64,000 nt of DNA from DATAOG01 sp963757395 (lineage in GTDB: Bacteria; Pseudomonadota; Alphaproteobacteria; Geminicoccales; Geminicoccaceae), in the NCBI GenBank assembly GCA_963757395.1, contig CAVWRK010000003.1, forward strand, positions 744,001 to 808,000, given 5' to 3'. Both the position numbers and the translations under genes were made by a program. Numbering within the stretch: the first letter of the stretch is position 1; each line of letters begins with the position of its first letter. The notes under the pieces were generated by a model, which was not told the origin of the DNA, did no database searches, and saw only the letters and a program-made list of their open reading frames with translations. Of this stretch, positions 35,879 through 45,880 are shown piece after piece.

Positions 35879-38013
35879 ATGGGTCAGGGCAAGGCAACCG
35901 TACGCGCGCTCCTCGATCGGTTGAAGAGTGAGGGGCGCTCGTCGCTCACGGCGCCCGAATGCCACGAGGCCTGCGCCGCCTATGGGATCCCGCTGCCCAA
36001 GGAGGGCCTGGCCACCTCCGCCGGCGAGGCCGCCCGGCTGGCCGAGGAGATCGGCTATCCGGTGGTGCTGAAGATCGTCTCCCCCGACATCCTCCACAAG
36101 ACCGAGGCGGGCGGCGTGGTCGTCGGCGTGGCCTCGGCCGCGGCGGCGGAGGCCGCCTACCAGAAGATCGTCGCTGCCGCCGCGGCCCACGCCCCCAACG
36201 CCAAGATCGACGGCGTTCAGGTCCAGCAGATGCTCACCGGCCAGGCGCAGGAGGTGATCGTCGGCGCGGTCACCGATCCGAGCTTCGGCAAGCTGGTCGC
36301 CTTCGGGCTCGGCGGCATCCTGGTCGAGGTGCTGAAGGACGTGACCTTCCGCCTCGCGCCCGCCAGCACCGAGGACGCGCTCTCGATGCTCGACGGCATC
36401 CAGGCAGCAGAGGTGCTGCGCGGCGTCCGCGGCGCCGACCCGATCGACCGCGACGCGCTCGCCGCAATCGTCGTCGCCGTCTCCAACCTGGTCGCCGACT
36501 TCCCGGAGATCCAGGAGGTCGACCTGAACCCGATCTTCGCGACCAAGGACGGGGCGACCGCGGTCGACGCGCTGATCTCGGTTGATTTCACGACCAAGAA
36601 GGAGATCTTCAGGCCGTCTCGGGAGGAGATCCTGGCCGCCACCAGCCGGATCTTCCATCCGAGAGCCGTCGCCGTGATCGGCGCCTCGGCCGAGGACGGC
36701 AAGATCGGCAACTCGGTGATGAAGAACCTGATCAACGGCGGCTATCGGGGCGAGATTTTTCCGGTCCACCCCAAGGCCGAGGAGATCCTCGGCAAGAAGG
36801 TCTACAAGAGCGTCCTCGAGATCCCCGGCGAGGTCGACCTCGCGGTGTTCGCGATCCCCGCCAAGTTCTGCGCCGCAGCACTGGATGAGGTCGGCCGCAA
36901 AGGCATCCCCGGCGCCGTGATGATCCCGTCCGGCTTCGGCGAGGTCGGCGAGGTCGAGCTGCAGGAGGAGCTGGTCGCGGTCGCGCGCAAGCACGGCGTG
37001 CGCGTCATGGGCCCGAACATCTACGGCTTCTACTACACGCCCGAGAACCTCTGCGCGACGTTCTGCACCGCCTACGACGTGCGCGGCAAGGTCGCGCTGT
37101 CGTCCCAGAGCGGCGGCGTCGGCATGTCGATCATCGGCTTCTCGCCGCTCGACCAAGATGGGCGTCTCGGCGATCGTCGGCCTCGGCAACAAGTCCGATC
37201 TCGACGAGGACGATCTCCTCACCTACTTCGAGCAGGACGAGAACACCCAGGCGATCGCGATGCACTGCGAGGACCTGAAGGATGGCCGGACGTTCGCCGA
37301 GGTCGCCAAACGCGTCTCGAAGAAAAAGCCGGTGATCGTCCTCAAGGCGGGCCGCACCGCCTATGGCGCGCGACGCCGCCGCCTCCCATACCGGGGCGCT
37401 CGCCGGCGACGACAAGATCTATGACGACGTGCTGCGCTCTTCGGGCGTGATCCGCGCGCCGAGCCTGCGCTCGATGCTGGAATACGCGCGCGGCCTCCAG
37501 GTGCTGCCGACGCCCAAGGGCGAGAACGTCGTGATCATCACCGGCGCCGGCGGCTCGGGCGTGCTGCTCTCGGACGCCTGCGCCGACAACGGCCTGACGC
37601 TGATGCGCTTCCCCTCCGACCTCGATGCCGCCTTCCGCAAGTTCATCCCGCCCTTCGGCGCCGCCGGCAACCCGGTCGACATCACCGGCGGCGAGCCGCC
37701 GACCACCTACCAGAACACGATCCGCCTCGGCCTCGAGGACGATCGGATCGATGCGCTGATCCTCGGCTACTGGCACACGATCATCACGCCGCCCATGGTG
37801 TTCGCGAAGCTGACCGCGGCCGTGGTCGAGGAATGCCGCGCCAAGGGCATCAACAAGCCGATCGTCGCGTCGCTCGTCGGCGACGTCGAGGTCGAGCAGG
37901 CGAGCGAATACCTCTACGAGCGGGGCGTCGTCGCCTACCCCTACACCACGGAAACCCCGGTCGAGGTGCTGGGGGCGAAATACCGCTGGGCCCGCGGCGC
38001 CGGGCTCTTGTGA
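35879..38013 (+). CDS. ADP-forming acyl-CoA ligase (acetate-CoA ligase family), two frameshifts
   Basis: About 711 residues if repaired. ATG 35879 follows AGGAGG. The ATP-grasp (beta-like) domain comes first: YPVVLKIVSPDILHKTEAGG and GQAQEVIVGAVTDPSFGKL (residues about 60-135). The CoA-binding domain starts near residue 260 (FHPRAVAVIGASAEDGKIGN), then the Succ-CoA ligase domain with KVALSSQSGGVGMSI. The frame breaks near 37143-37148, giving STKMGVSAIVGLGNKSDLDE in a second frame. It breaks again near 37362-37372, restoring ASHTGALAGDDKIYDDVLR with the phosphohistidine-type histidine, to a TGA at 38013. The domain order is the reverse of the common alpha-beta fusion. It should activate a carboxylate with ATP and CoA. 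Confidence 0.82.
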
Positions 38014-38029
38014 CCGCGGTCGTCGCAGA

Positions 38030-38455
38030 ATGGCGACCTACCTCGAACCGACGCAAGAGTCCGGGCGTGCTTTCGTTGCGCGCGCCATCGAGGGTGCGGT
38101 CGTGATGCTGAACCTGCTGCGCTTCCGGGACGTGGCGGACTATTCGGCGACGCCCGATCTGGCGCCGGCGACGCCGATCAGCGGCGCCGAAGCCTATGAC
38201 CGATACATGGCGCACACCATGCCGTATCTGATGGCAAGCGGCGGCGAGCTGCTGTTCTTCGGGGAGGGGGGAGCCTTCCTGATTGGTCCGGAAGTCGAGC
38301 GCTGGGACCGAGCGCTCCTGGTCCGTCAACGCAGCCCCGCGGCGTTCCTGGCGTTCGCAACCGACGATGCCTATCTCGCCGGCATCGGACACCGCACCGC
38401 GGCGCTGGAGGATTTTCGCCTTCTTCCCCTCACCGCGCTGACGCCTCCCGTCTGA
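38030..38455 (+). CDS. DUF1330-like dimeric alpha/beta-barrel protein
   Basis: A 141-residue protein starting 17 bases after the ligase stop, so probably co-transcribed with it. The stretch VVMLNLLRFRDVADYSATPD and the motif EAYDRYMAHTMPYLMASGG match DUF1330-type ferredoxin-fold proteins, followed by WDRALLVRQRSPAAFLAFA. No enzymatic activity is established for this group. Here it may be an accessory or isomerase-like protein of the carboxylate pathway; that is inference. Confidence 0.75.
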   Translation: MATYLEPTQESGRAFVARAIEGAVVMLNLLRFRDVADYSATPDLAPATPISGAEAYDRYMAHTMPYLMASGGELLFFGEGGAFLIGPEVERWDRALLVRQRSPAAFLAFATDDAYLAGIGHRTAALEDFRLLPLTALTPPV

Positions 38456-38744
38456 TCCAACCACTCGCAAGGGCGGGGGCAGCGACTTTGTTGGCGGTCA
38501 AGGGCGAACAAGGCCACGCTGGCTCGTGAACGGGACTACCGCCAGCCTGCGGCCGGCGCGACGGTCTGAAAGGCGCCATCGGGCGCGCGCGAGCGCCGCC
38601 CGAGAGTGTGGACAAGACCGCGGGCCGCTCCGATGATGCACGCGAACCGCCGGCAAGGGAGCCGCCGCCCCTTGCGCGTTGGGCCGTCGCTGCTGGGGCG
38701 AGCTGCAGCGCGTGCGTTCGCAACCAAATCAGGGGAGGCATGAC

Positions 38745-39547
38745 GTGGCACATTGGATCAGGTTCGAACGGCAGGGACGGACCGGCTTCGGCACGCTGGA
38801 CGGCGAGACGATCAGCGGTCCACGACGGCGACATGTTCGAGGATCCCCGGCCGACCGGGGAGACGGTGGCGCTTGCGGACGTCAAGGTGCTGACGCCGTC
38901 CGTGCCGTCGAAGATGGTCTGCCTTTGGAACAACTTCCATGCGCTGGCGGCGCGGCTTGGCGTCGCCGAGCCGACCGAGCCGCTCTATTTCCTGAAGTCG
39001 CCGAGCGCCTTCCTCGCGCACGGCGAGACTATCCGGCGGCCGCCGTCCTACAGCGGCAACGTCGTCTACGAGGGCGAGCTCGGCATCGTCATCGGCAAGC
39101 GCTGCAGCAACGTCAGCGAGGACGAGGCTCCCGACTACATCTTCGGCTACACCTGCGTCGACGACGTGACCGCGGCCGACATCATCAGCAAGGACCCGAC
39201 CTTCGCCCAGTGGGCGCGGGCCAAGAGCTTCGACACCTTCGGCGTGTTCGGCCCGGTGATCGCGACCGGGCTCGACCCGATCGACGCTGTCGATCCGGGC
39301 GGTGCTGGATGGCAAGGAGCGCCAGAACTATCCGGTCAGCGACATGATCTTCCAGCCGCACCGCCTGGTCAGCTACCTGTCGCGGGACATGACGCTGCTG
39401 CCCGGCGACGTCATCGCCTGCGGCACCTCGATCGGGGTCAGCGCCATGCGCGCCGCGAGCAACCGGATCGAGATCTCGATCGAAGGGATCGGCACGCTCA
39501 GCAACACGCTTCGTCCAGCAGGTGCCGTTCCGCTACGCCGAGGGTGA
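38745..39547 (+). CDS. Fumarylacetoacetate hydrolase-family enzyme, frameshifted
   Basis: GTG 38745 (behind GGGGAGG) opens VAHWIRFERQGRTGFGTLDG. The frame shifts near 38812-38818 into HDGDMFEDPRPTGETVALAD. It then holds the family core: WNNFHALAARLGVAEPTEPL, YLKSPSAF-type block, VVYEGELGIVIGKRC (metal-binding E-x-E) and FGYTCVDDVTAADIISKDP. A second break near 39296 leads to GKERQNYPVSDMIFQPHRLV and MTLLPGDVIACGTSIGVSAM. About six residues before GKERQ appear to be missing, so a small deletion may sit at that junction. FAH-family enzymes hydrolyse, hydrate or decarboxylate acyl-pyruvate-like acids with Mg2+. The C-terminal end is uncertain. Confidence 0.75.
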
Positions 39548-39557
39548 GCCGAAGCCG

Positions 39558-40565
39558 ATGCGGATCTGCGTGGTCGGGGCCGGCGCGATCGGCGGCCTGA
39601 TGGCGGCCAAGCTCGCGCTTGCCGGCCATCCCGTGACCGTGATCGACCAGGGGGCCCAGCTCGCCGCGATCCGCAAGAACGGCCTGAAGCTCGTCTGGGA
39701 GGACGGCAGCGAGCATCAGGCCGAGGTCAAGGCGGCCGAGAGCGCCGCCGAAGCCGGGCCCCAGGATCTCGTGATCCTCGCGGTCAAGGCGCATTTCCTC
39801 GACCAGGTGGTGCGCGAGATCGACGCCATGCTCGAGCCCGAGACCATGATCATGACGGTCCAGAACGGGCTGCCCTGGTGGTATTTTCAAAGGCACGGCG
39901 GCAAGTACGACGGCCACAAGCTCGCGAGCCTCGATCCGTCGGGCATCCTGTCGCGAAAAATCGACCCGGCCCGGGTGCTGGGCTGCGTCGTCTACCCGGC
40001 GGCGCAGGTGAGCGCGCCCGGCGTGATCCACCATGCCGAAGGCGACCGGTTCCCGATCGGCGAGCTCGACGGCAAGGAGACCGAGCGCGCCAAATGGGTC
40101 CACGACGTGCTGGTCTCGGCCGGCCTCAAGTCGCGGATCCTCGCCGACATCCGCTCGGAGATCTGGCTCAAGGCCTGGGGCAATCTGTCCTTCAATCCGA
40201 TCAGCGCGCTCACCCACGCGACCCTGGTCGGGATCTGCCAGTTCCCGGAGACCCGCGCGCTCGCGGCCGACATGATGCGCGAGGCGCAGGCGGTGGCACT
40301 CAAGCTCGGGATCAAGTTCCGCCACACCATCGAGAAGCGGATCGAGGGCGCCGAGGGGGTGGGCGCGCACAAGACCTCGATGCTGCAGGACGTCGAGCTC
40401 GGCCGCTCGCTCGAGACCGAGGCGCTGGTCGGCTCGATCCTCGAGCTGGCGAAGCTCACCGAAACGCCCGCCCCGTCGATCCAGGCGGTCTACGCCTGCG
40501 TCAAGCTCCTGAACAAGGTCATGCTGACCGAAGGCGGCGGCGTGCGCCTGAACAAGGCGGCATAG
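39558..40565 (+). CDS. Ketopantoate reductase-family (PanE/ApbA-like) dehydrogenase
   Basis: A 335-residue NADP-dependent 2-oxoacid reductase. ATG 39558 opens MRICVVGAGAIGGLMAAKLA, the Rossmann motif, so I take this start. Mid-chain conserved blocks are LVILAVKAHFLDQVVREI and MTVQNGLPWWYFQ; the catalytic lysine region is IWLKAWGNLSFNPISALTHA (residues about 195-215). It lies 10 bases after the FAH-type gene and closes the plus-strand operon. Paralogues of PanE reduce other 2-oxoacids, so this one may link a 2-oxo and a 2-hydroxyacid in this pathway rather than make pantoate. Confidence 0.9.
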   Translation: MRICVVGAGAIGGLMAAKLALAGHPVTVIDQGAQLAAIRKNGLKLVWEDGSEHQAEVKAAESAAEAGPQDLVILAVKAHFLDQVVREIDAMLEPETMIMTVQNGLPWWYFQRHGGKYDGHKLASLDPSGILSRKIDPARVLGCVVYPAAQVSAPGVIHHAEGDRFPIGELDGKETERAKWVHDVLVSAGLKSRILADIRSEIWLKAWGNLSFNPISALTHATLVGICQFPETRALAADMMREAQAVALKLGIKFRHTIEKRIEGAEGVGAHKTSMLQDVELGRSLETEALVGSILELAKLTETPAPSIQAVYACVKLLNKVMLTEGGGVRLNKAA

Positions 40566-40587
40566 CGGGCACCCTCGCCAAGCCGGT

Positions 40588-42406
40588 TCAGCGGCCGGAC
40601 GCTGCGCCGGCGCTGCCCCAGCGGCCGATGGTATGGGCCCGTTCCTGGCCGCTCAGCCATCGCGGCTCCCGCCAGGCAGGGGCCTCGCAGATCCCGGGGG
40701 CGAGCGCCAGCAGCGCGACCCTGGTATCGTGATCCTCCATGGCCACGCTCAAGGCCTCGGGGTCGATCCCCTCGACCGCGCCCGCCTCGATTTGGGCATA
40801 GATCCGCCCGGTCCGATGATCCGCCAGACTGATCTTCCGGATCATGCGCCCGCAGCGCAGCAGGAAGGCGGTGTTGTTCTCGGCCGCGAGCGCCGCCGGG
40901 TCGGGGTGAACCTCCGCCGGGCCCTTCGCGGCCGTGTCGATCTTGCGAAAGCGTTCGACGTCGAGCAGGCAGCCGAGGTCGAGGATGGTCATCTCGTCGT
41001 TCCAGCCGAAGGCGACGGTGCGCGGGCGCAGGCCGGCCGGCACCCCGTTGTCGAGGAACTCGTAGTGGACCTGCTTGTCCTTGCGCAGCGCCCAGGTGAA
41101 GAACAGGCGCGGCATCCCGGTGTAGGCTTCGACGTTGTGATCGAGGAGGTCGTCGACCGCCTTGTAGCGCCCGAACTCGAGACCCCGCTTCCAGGCGCGC
41201 TCGACCGTGGCGATCGGCGGGGTGATCATGAAGAACATGTAGACCACCGCGCCGAAGCGGGTCAGCAGGCGGGCGCCCTCCTCGCCGCCCTCCTCCTCGG
41301 CGAAGCTGTCGAACCGGAAGCGGTCGATCAGCAGATGGGACATCCGGCCGCGCCTGGCCTTCTCGGCCATGTAGCGATCGAGCTTCTGGTCGATGATCCT
41401 GAGCTCGTGGCCGGTCAGCGAGCCGGCGTATTGGCTGGCCTCGCCCAGGCGGTCGTAGTCGAGCAGATACTTGCGCCAGATGTCGGGGCTGATCAGGGCG
41501 AAATCGGCCCAGTCGAGGCCGAGCTCCTTGGCGAGCTCGCGCTGCAGCTGCCGCATCGTGCTCTTGCCCGAGGCGGACGCGCCCTTGGTGTTCATCACCA
41601 CCGGCCGCGTCGCGCGGCGGCAGCAGGCGGTAGCCCCGGGTGCTGGACGGCGGCCTCGATGTCGAGGCTCGATCATCCGGCCGATCATCTGCGCTGCCAT
41701 GGTCGTTGCAGACCAGGTCCGTCGCCAGCGCGGTCAGGAACTCCCGATCGCCGCGGACCCGACCGTGCCGGATGGCGATCGCGGCGGCGAGCCTGGCCAG
41801 GGTCCGAAGGATGCAGGCCAGGAGCGGGTCGTCGCTCGCGGCAGCCCGTTGCTGCCATTCGGCAAGGATGCGGCGTTCCTGGTCCTCGATGCTTTCGGGT
41901 GGCGGCCGCCTGCCGCTTGCGGCCGAGACCGAGCCGCCCCAACACGCCGCTTCTGGCCGGTTCGCGCGTTCGATCCGCCCGCGCCGCGAACAGGCTCGAT
42001 GACAGCTCGCTCTCGATCAGCCCGGCCGCGCGCCGCCGCAGCTCATGCCAGGCGCGCACGATCTCGGCCATGTGCGGATCGATGTAGCGAGCGATGGATC
42101 GTCTCGGTGATCTTACGGAAATTGACCCCGAGATCGGCGTAGTCCGGGCCGTCGGGCACCGAGACGTCGCCCATCACCCGGATCAGCAGCTCGTGCACGA
42201 CCAGCCGTTCGGGCCGGAAGGCGACGAGGTCTTCGGGATCGAGCCCGGTGAAGGCGCTGCGCTCGTGGGCCTCCTCGATGGTCGTGAGCACGTTCGCCGG
42301 CGCTGAAAGCCGTGGCCAAAGGCAGGAAGGCGGCGGGGATCCGCGATCTGATCCCCGGATTCCATGGCCCGAGCTCCTCTGCAGCGCGCGTCTCGGGGGC
42401 CGCCAT
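40588..42406 (-). CDS. Large conserved P-loop protein of unknown function (several frameshifts)
   Basis: If repaired this is about 600 residues. A start at ATG 42406 gives an N-terminal part with ELGPWNPGIRSRIPAAFLPL, then (after a break near 42310) AFRPERLVVHELLIRVMGDV and SVPDGPDYADLGVNFRKITE. Further breaks near 42075, 41905 and 41620 precede RPVVMNTKGASASGKSTMRQ, a clear Walker A (GASASGKS). The C-terminal half is intact: LGLDWADFALISPDIWRKYL, HLLIDRFRFDSFAEEEGG and YMFFMITPPIATVERAWKRG. It looks like a kinase-type P-loop fold similar to zeta-toxin or AAA_33 proteins. It sits 10 bases after tctA as the last gene of the operon. ATG 42365 is an alternative start. Confidence 0.65.
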
Positions 42407-42416
42407 GCTGCGACCG

Positions 42417-43942
42417 TCAGGCGTCCGCGGCCGCCTGGTTCGCGGGCGCCGCGCCGACGCCAGGACAGCAGCAGCGGGTACAGGATCAGGGCAACCGCGA
42501 TCGCGATGCAGGCGGCCGAGATCGGGCGCGTGAAGAAGATCGAGGCTTCCCCTTGCGAGATCAGCAGCGACTGGCGCAGCGAACGTTCCGCGAGCGGGCC
42601 GAGCACGATCGCCAGCACCGCCGGCGCCACCGGATAGTTCAGCTTGCGCATCAGGTAGCCGGTGACGCCGAAGATCAGCATCAGCCAGACGTCGTGCATC
42701 GACTGCTCCGGCGCGTAGCCGCCGACGATGCACAACACGAAGATGATCGGCGCCAGGATCGTGAAGCGGAGCGTCAGCACCCGCACGAACAGCGGGATGC
42801 AGGCGAGGTTGATCACCAGCGCCACGAAGTTCGCGATGTACAGGCTGCTGATCAGGCCCCAGACGAAATCGGGATGCTCCTGAAACAGGAGCGGACCCGG
42901 CCGCAGCCCCCAGATGATCATGCCGCCGAGCAGGATCGCGGTGGTCGGCGAGCCCGGGAATGCCGAGCGTGATCATCGGCAGCATGGCGCCGGTGGAGGC
43001 GGCGTTGTTGGCCGATTCCGGCGCCGCGACGCCGCGCGGGTTGCCCTTGCCGAAGCTCTCCGGGTCCTTGGAGAAGGTCTTGGCGAGGCCGTAGGACATC
43101 AGCGAGGCGGGCGTGGCGCCGGCCGCCGGCAGCATGCCGACGAAGTAGCCGATCAGCGACCCGAGGATGCTGGTGCCGAGGCACTCCTTGAACAGGCGGA
43201 GGTTGTCGAGGATCACGCGCACCGACGTCTTGACGCGATGGACGATCACGTCGCCCTCGGTCTGTTCCAGCGTCCACAGCATCTCGCCGATGCCGTAGAT
43301 CCCGATCGCCAGCACCAGGAAGTTGATGCCGTGGTAGAACCCGGAGAGATCGAAGAAGATCAGGCGCGGCTTGCCCGAGATGATATCCAGGCCGACGCTT
43401 GCCAGCACCAGGCCGATCAGGATCGAGAAGATCGTCTTCGGGATGTCGTCGCCGCCGAGGCCGATGAAGGTGGCGAACGCCAGCACCATCAGCGCGAATT
43501 CCTCGGGCGGTCCGAAGCGCAGCGCGAACTCGGCGAGCGGCGGGGCGAACAGCGTGAACAGGACGACCGAGATGGTGCCGCCGATGAAGGACGCCGCGGC
43601 GGCGGTGACCAGGGCGCGATCGGCCTTGCCCGCGACCGCCATCGGCCGGCCGTCGAACACCGTGGCGACCGCGGTCGACGCCCCGGGTATGCCAAGCGTG
43701 ATCGAGCTGATCGCGCCGCCGTACATGGCGCCGTAGTAGATCGCGGCGAGAAAGATGATCGCGGCATTCGGCGGCACCAGGAAGGTGATCGGCAGCAGGA
43801 TCGCGACCCCGTTCACCGAACCCAGCCCTGGCATGGCGCCGATGAACAGGCCGACCGCGCAGCCGAACACCAGCATCACCAGGTTGATCGGATGGAAGGC
43901 TTCGGCGAAGCCGCCCATCAAGTGGCCAATCAGGTCTTCCAC
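42417..43942 (-). CDS. Tripartite tricarboxylate transporter permease TctA (frameshifted)
   Basis: The large 12-helix permease of a TTT-family carboxylate importer, about 508 residues if repaired. ATG 43942 begins the family's conserved N-terminus: LVFGCAVGLFIGAMPGLGSV (first glycine-rich motif), IIFLAAIYYGAMYGGAISSI and LGIPGASTAVATVFDG. The second half has VGMLPAAGATPASLMSYGLA. The frame breaks near 42955, right after MLPMITLGIPG, and resumes with LLGGMIIWGLRPGPLLFQ. Another break near 42455 gives the natural tail ANQAAADA and a TGA at 42417-42419. It forms the channel with TctB, fed by TctC. Confidence 0.88.
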
Positions 43943-44040
43943 GATGGCTTGTCCCCAGCTTCCTGCCGGGCAACCCGACCGGCCGGGTGTTCCGACGACT
44001 GCGCTCCGCGCGACAACCGGTCGCTCCTTGGTCGCCGAAG

Positions 44041-44548
44041 TCAGTAGATCAGGTCGTAGATCGGATAGAACAGCGGCTCCGAGTAGCCCCTTCGGTAGGG
44101 GAATCGTCAGCGCCCAATCGAACAGGCAGAAGATGAACGACCGGCGTCAGCAAGGCAATCGCCAGCGTGATCGGCCAGGATTGACGACCCATGATCCTGA
44201 TGAAGAACACCAGGAACAAGCATCAGCGAGATGTAGATGCCGATGTAATAGGTGCCGATCAGCAGTCCGACCAGGGCCGCGACCGCCGTGCCGACGATCG
44301 AGACCGCGCTCTTGCTCATGTAGCTCTTCGGTCGAGCGCGATTCCGGCGTCGCTTCGGTAAACCATCTGGCGATGGTCGTGAGCGTGGCCGCCAGCATGC
44401 CGGCCGACAGCCAGAACGGCCACGCGCCGGAGCCGGGCCCGCGGCTCGGTACCCAGCCGATCGCGAGCTCGGCGCTCTTCATCATGAAGGCGAGCGACAG
44501 CAGCGCCAGCGCGACGGCCATCAAAAGCTCAGCGGTGCGAACCGTCAT
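44041..44548 (-). CDS. Tripartite tricarboxylate transporter small subunit TctB (frameshifted)
   Basis: The four-helix small membrane subunit, about 169 residues if repaired. ATG 44548 follows GGAGG. The first part has AELLMAVALALLSLAFMMKS, then WVPSRGPGSGAWPFWLSAGM, the typical TctB segment. The frame changes near 44325 into SKSAVSIVGTAVAALVGLLI and YYIGIYISLMLV, then again near 44220 and 44110. It ends as YSEPLFYPIYDLIY and TGA at 44041-44043. At least three indels in 500 bases make this the most damaged gene of the operon. Confidence 0.75.
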
Positions 44549-44675
44549 GACCGTGCCTCCCAGGCCTGACGAAGATGTCCGGGCGTACTTCAAGCGACCT
44601 GTCAACGTCCGGCCAGGATCGGAAGTGGCGACGAGGCCACCCCGAAGGATGGCCTCGTCGACCGATTGCTTAAGG

Positions 44676-45674
44676 CTACTGGCCGGTAATGGCCTCGGCG
44701 CCGACCTTCTCGATCAGAGCCTCGTGGCGGGCGAGCTGAGCCTGGTGGAACTTCTCCAGATCGTCGCCAGCCACCCACTGGGTGCAATCCAGACCCTCGT
44801 CGGTGCAGTACTTCTGCCACTCTGGGGACTCGTACAAGGTCTTGAACAGGTTGATGTACCAGTCCTGCGCGTCCTTCGACATCCCCGGAGGGCCGTTGAT
44901 CGAGCGCTGCATGTAGTAGACGAGGTCGTGACCGAGCTCCTTGGCGGTCGGCACGTCCGGGAAGGCGGCCATCCGCTCGTCGGTGAACTGCACCAGCGGC
45001 CGGGTTTCGCCGGCGCGCATGAACTCGATCTCCTCGGACGGGTTGTTGACCGTGGAGTTGATGTGGTTCCCGACCAGGTTCTTGGCCACGTCGCCGCCGC
45101 CCGGGAACGGGACGTAGGTCATCTGGAGACCGAGATCGGACTCCAGCATCGCCGTGAGGATCGAATCCTCCTGGCCGGTGCCGGTACCGCCCATCGTCCA
45201 CTTCTTGCCGGCCGACTTCACCGCCGCGTCGTAGTCATCGAGGGTCTTGATGTCGGTGTCGCTATTGACCCACAGCAGGAAGGTATCGAGCGCCATCCGG
45301 CCGATCGGCGTGAACTTGGTGACGTCGACGCCCAGATCCTTCTGGATGATCGGCGTGGTGTAGAAGCTGTTGAGCGTGACCAGCAGGGTGTAGTCGTCGC
45401 CGGCCTTGTCCTGCAGATAGCGCAAGCTTCGGCACCGGAGCCGCCGGCCTTGTTGATCGGGATGAAAGGCCGGGGCGACAGGTTCTTCTGCTCGATCAGC
45501 CCTTGCAGCAGGCGCGCGATCTGGTCGGCGCCGCCGCCGGCGCCGGCCATGATGATGAACTCGACCGGCTTCTTCGGCTCCCACGCGCCCGCGGCACCCG
45601 ACAGGGCCACGGTCGCGACGCTGGTAGCTGGCGGCAAGCGCGATGCCAGCGACTACTCGCCTCGTTCCTTTCAT
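44676..45674 (-). CDS. Tripartite tricarboxylate transporter substrate-binding protein TctC (frameshifted)
   Basis: The periplasmic binding protein of the TTT importer. ATG 45674 has a perfect AGGAGG 8 bases upstream. The signal peptide (MKGTRRVVAGIALAA) is split by a break near 45625; the mature start reads KKPVEFIIMAGAGGGADQIA. After a second break near 45425 the frame is clean: TLLVTLNSFYTTPIIQKDLG, WTMGGTGTGQEDSILTAMLE and VPFPGGGDVAKNLVGNHINS, the classic TctC/Bug blocks. Bug proteins bind carboxylates through a water network and do not reveal the ligand by motif. The two Cys in YCTDEGLDCTQWV may form a disulphide. Confidence 0.85.
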   Translation of the reverse strand: MKGTRRVVAGIALAASYQRRDRGPVGCRGRVGAEEAGRVHHHGRRRRRRRPDRAPAARADRAEEPVAPAFHPDQQGRRLRCRSLRYLQDKAGDDYTLLVTLNSFYTTPIIQKDLGVDVTKFTPIGRMALDTFLLWVNSDTDIKTLDDYDAAVKSAGKKWTMGGTGTGQEDSILTAMLESDLGLQMTYVPFPGGGDVAKNLVGNHINSTVNNPSEEIEFMRAGETRPLVQFTDERMAAFPDVPTAKELGHDLVYYMQRSINGPPGMSKDAQDWYINLFKTLYESPEWQKYCTDEGLDCTQWVAGDDLEKFHQAQLARHEALIEKVGAEAITGQ

Positions 45675-45880
45675 TGCTAAGCCTCCTCGGTTTCCCTGTG
45701 ATGATACCGAACGACGCCGCCTCCGCACTATACCCGACGCCGTTGAATTCGCGACCCGGAAGCACACCAATCAGCCGGCGCATTGGGTGCTCCTGGTCTC
45801 AGCGCAGGATATGTCGAAACTGCGATTGTCCGCGATGGCTCTCCCGTTGCGAGGTCTTCGCGATCACGCCGGTGCCCTCC

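Noticed and set aside
35726..37222. Minus-strand open frame of 498 codons
   Set aside because: Antisense of the acyl-CoA ligase; no motif, no ribosome site and low-complexity composition.
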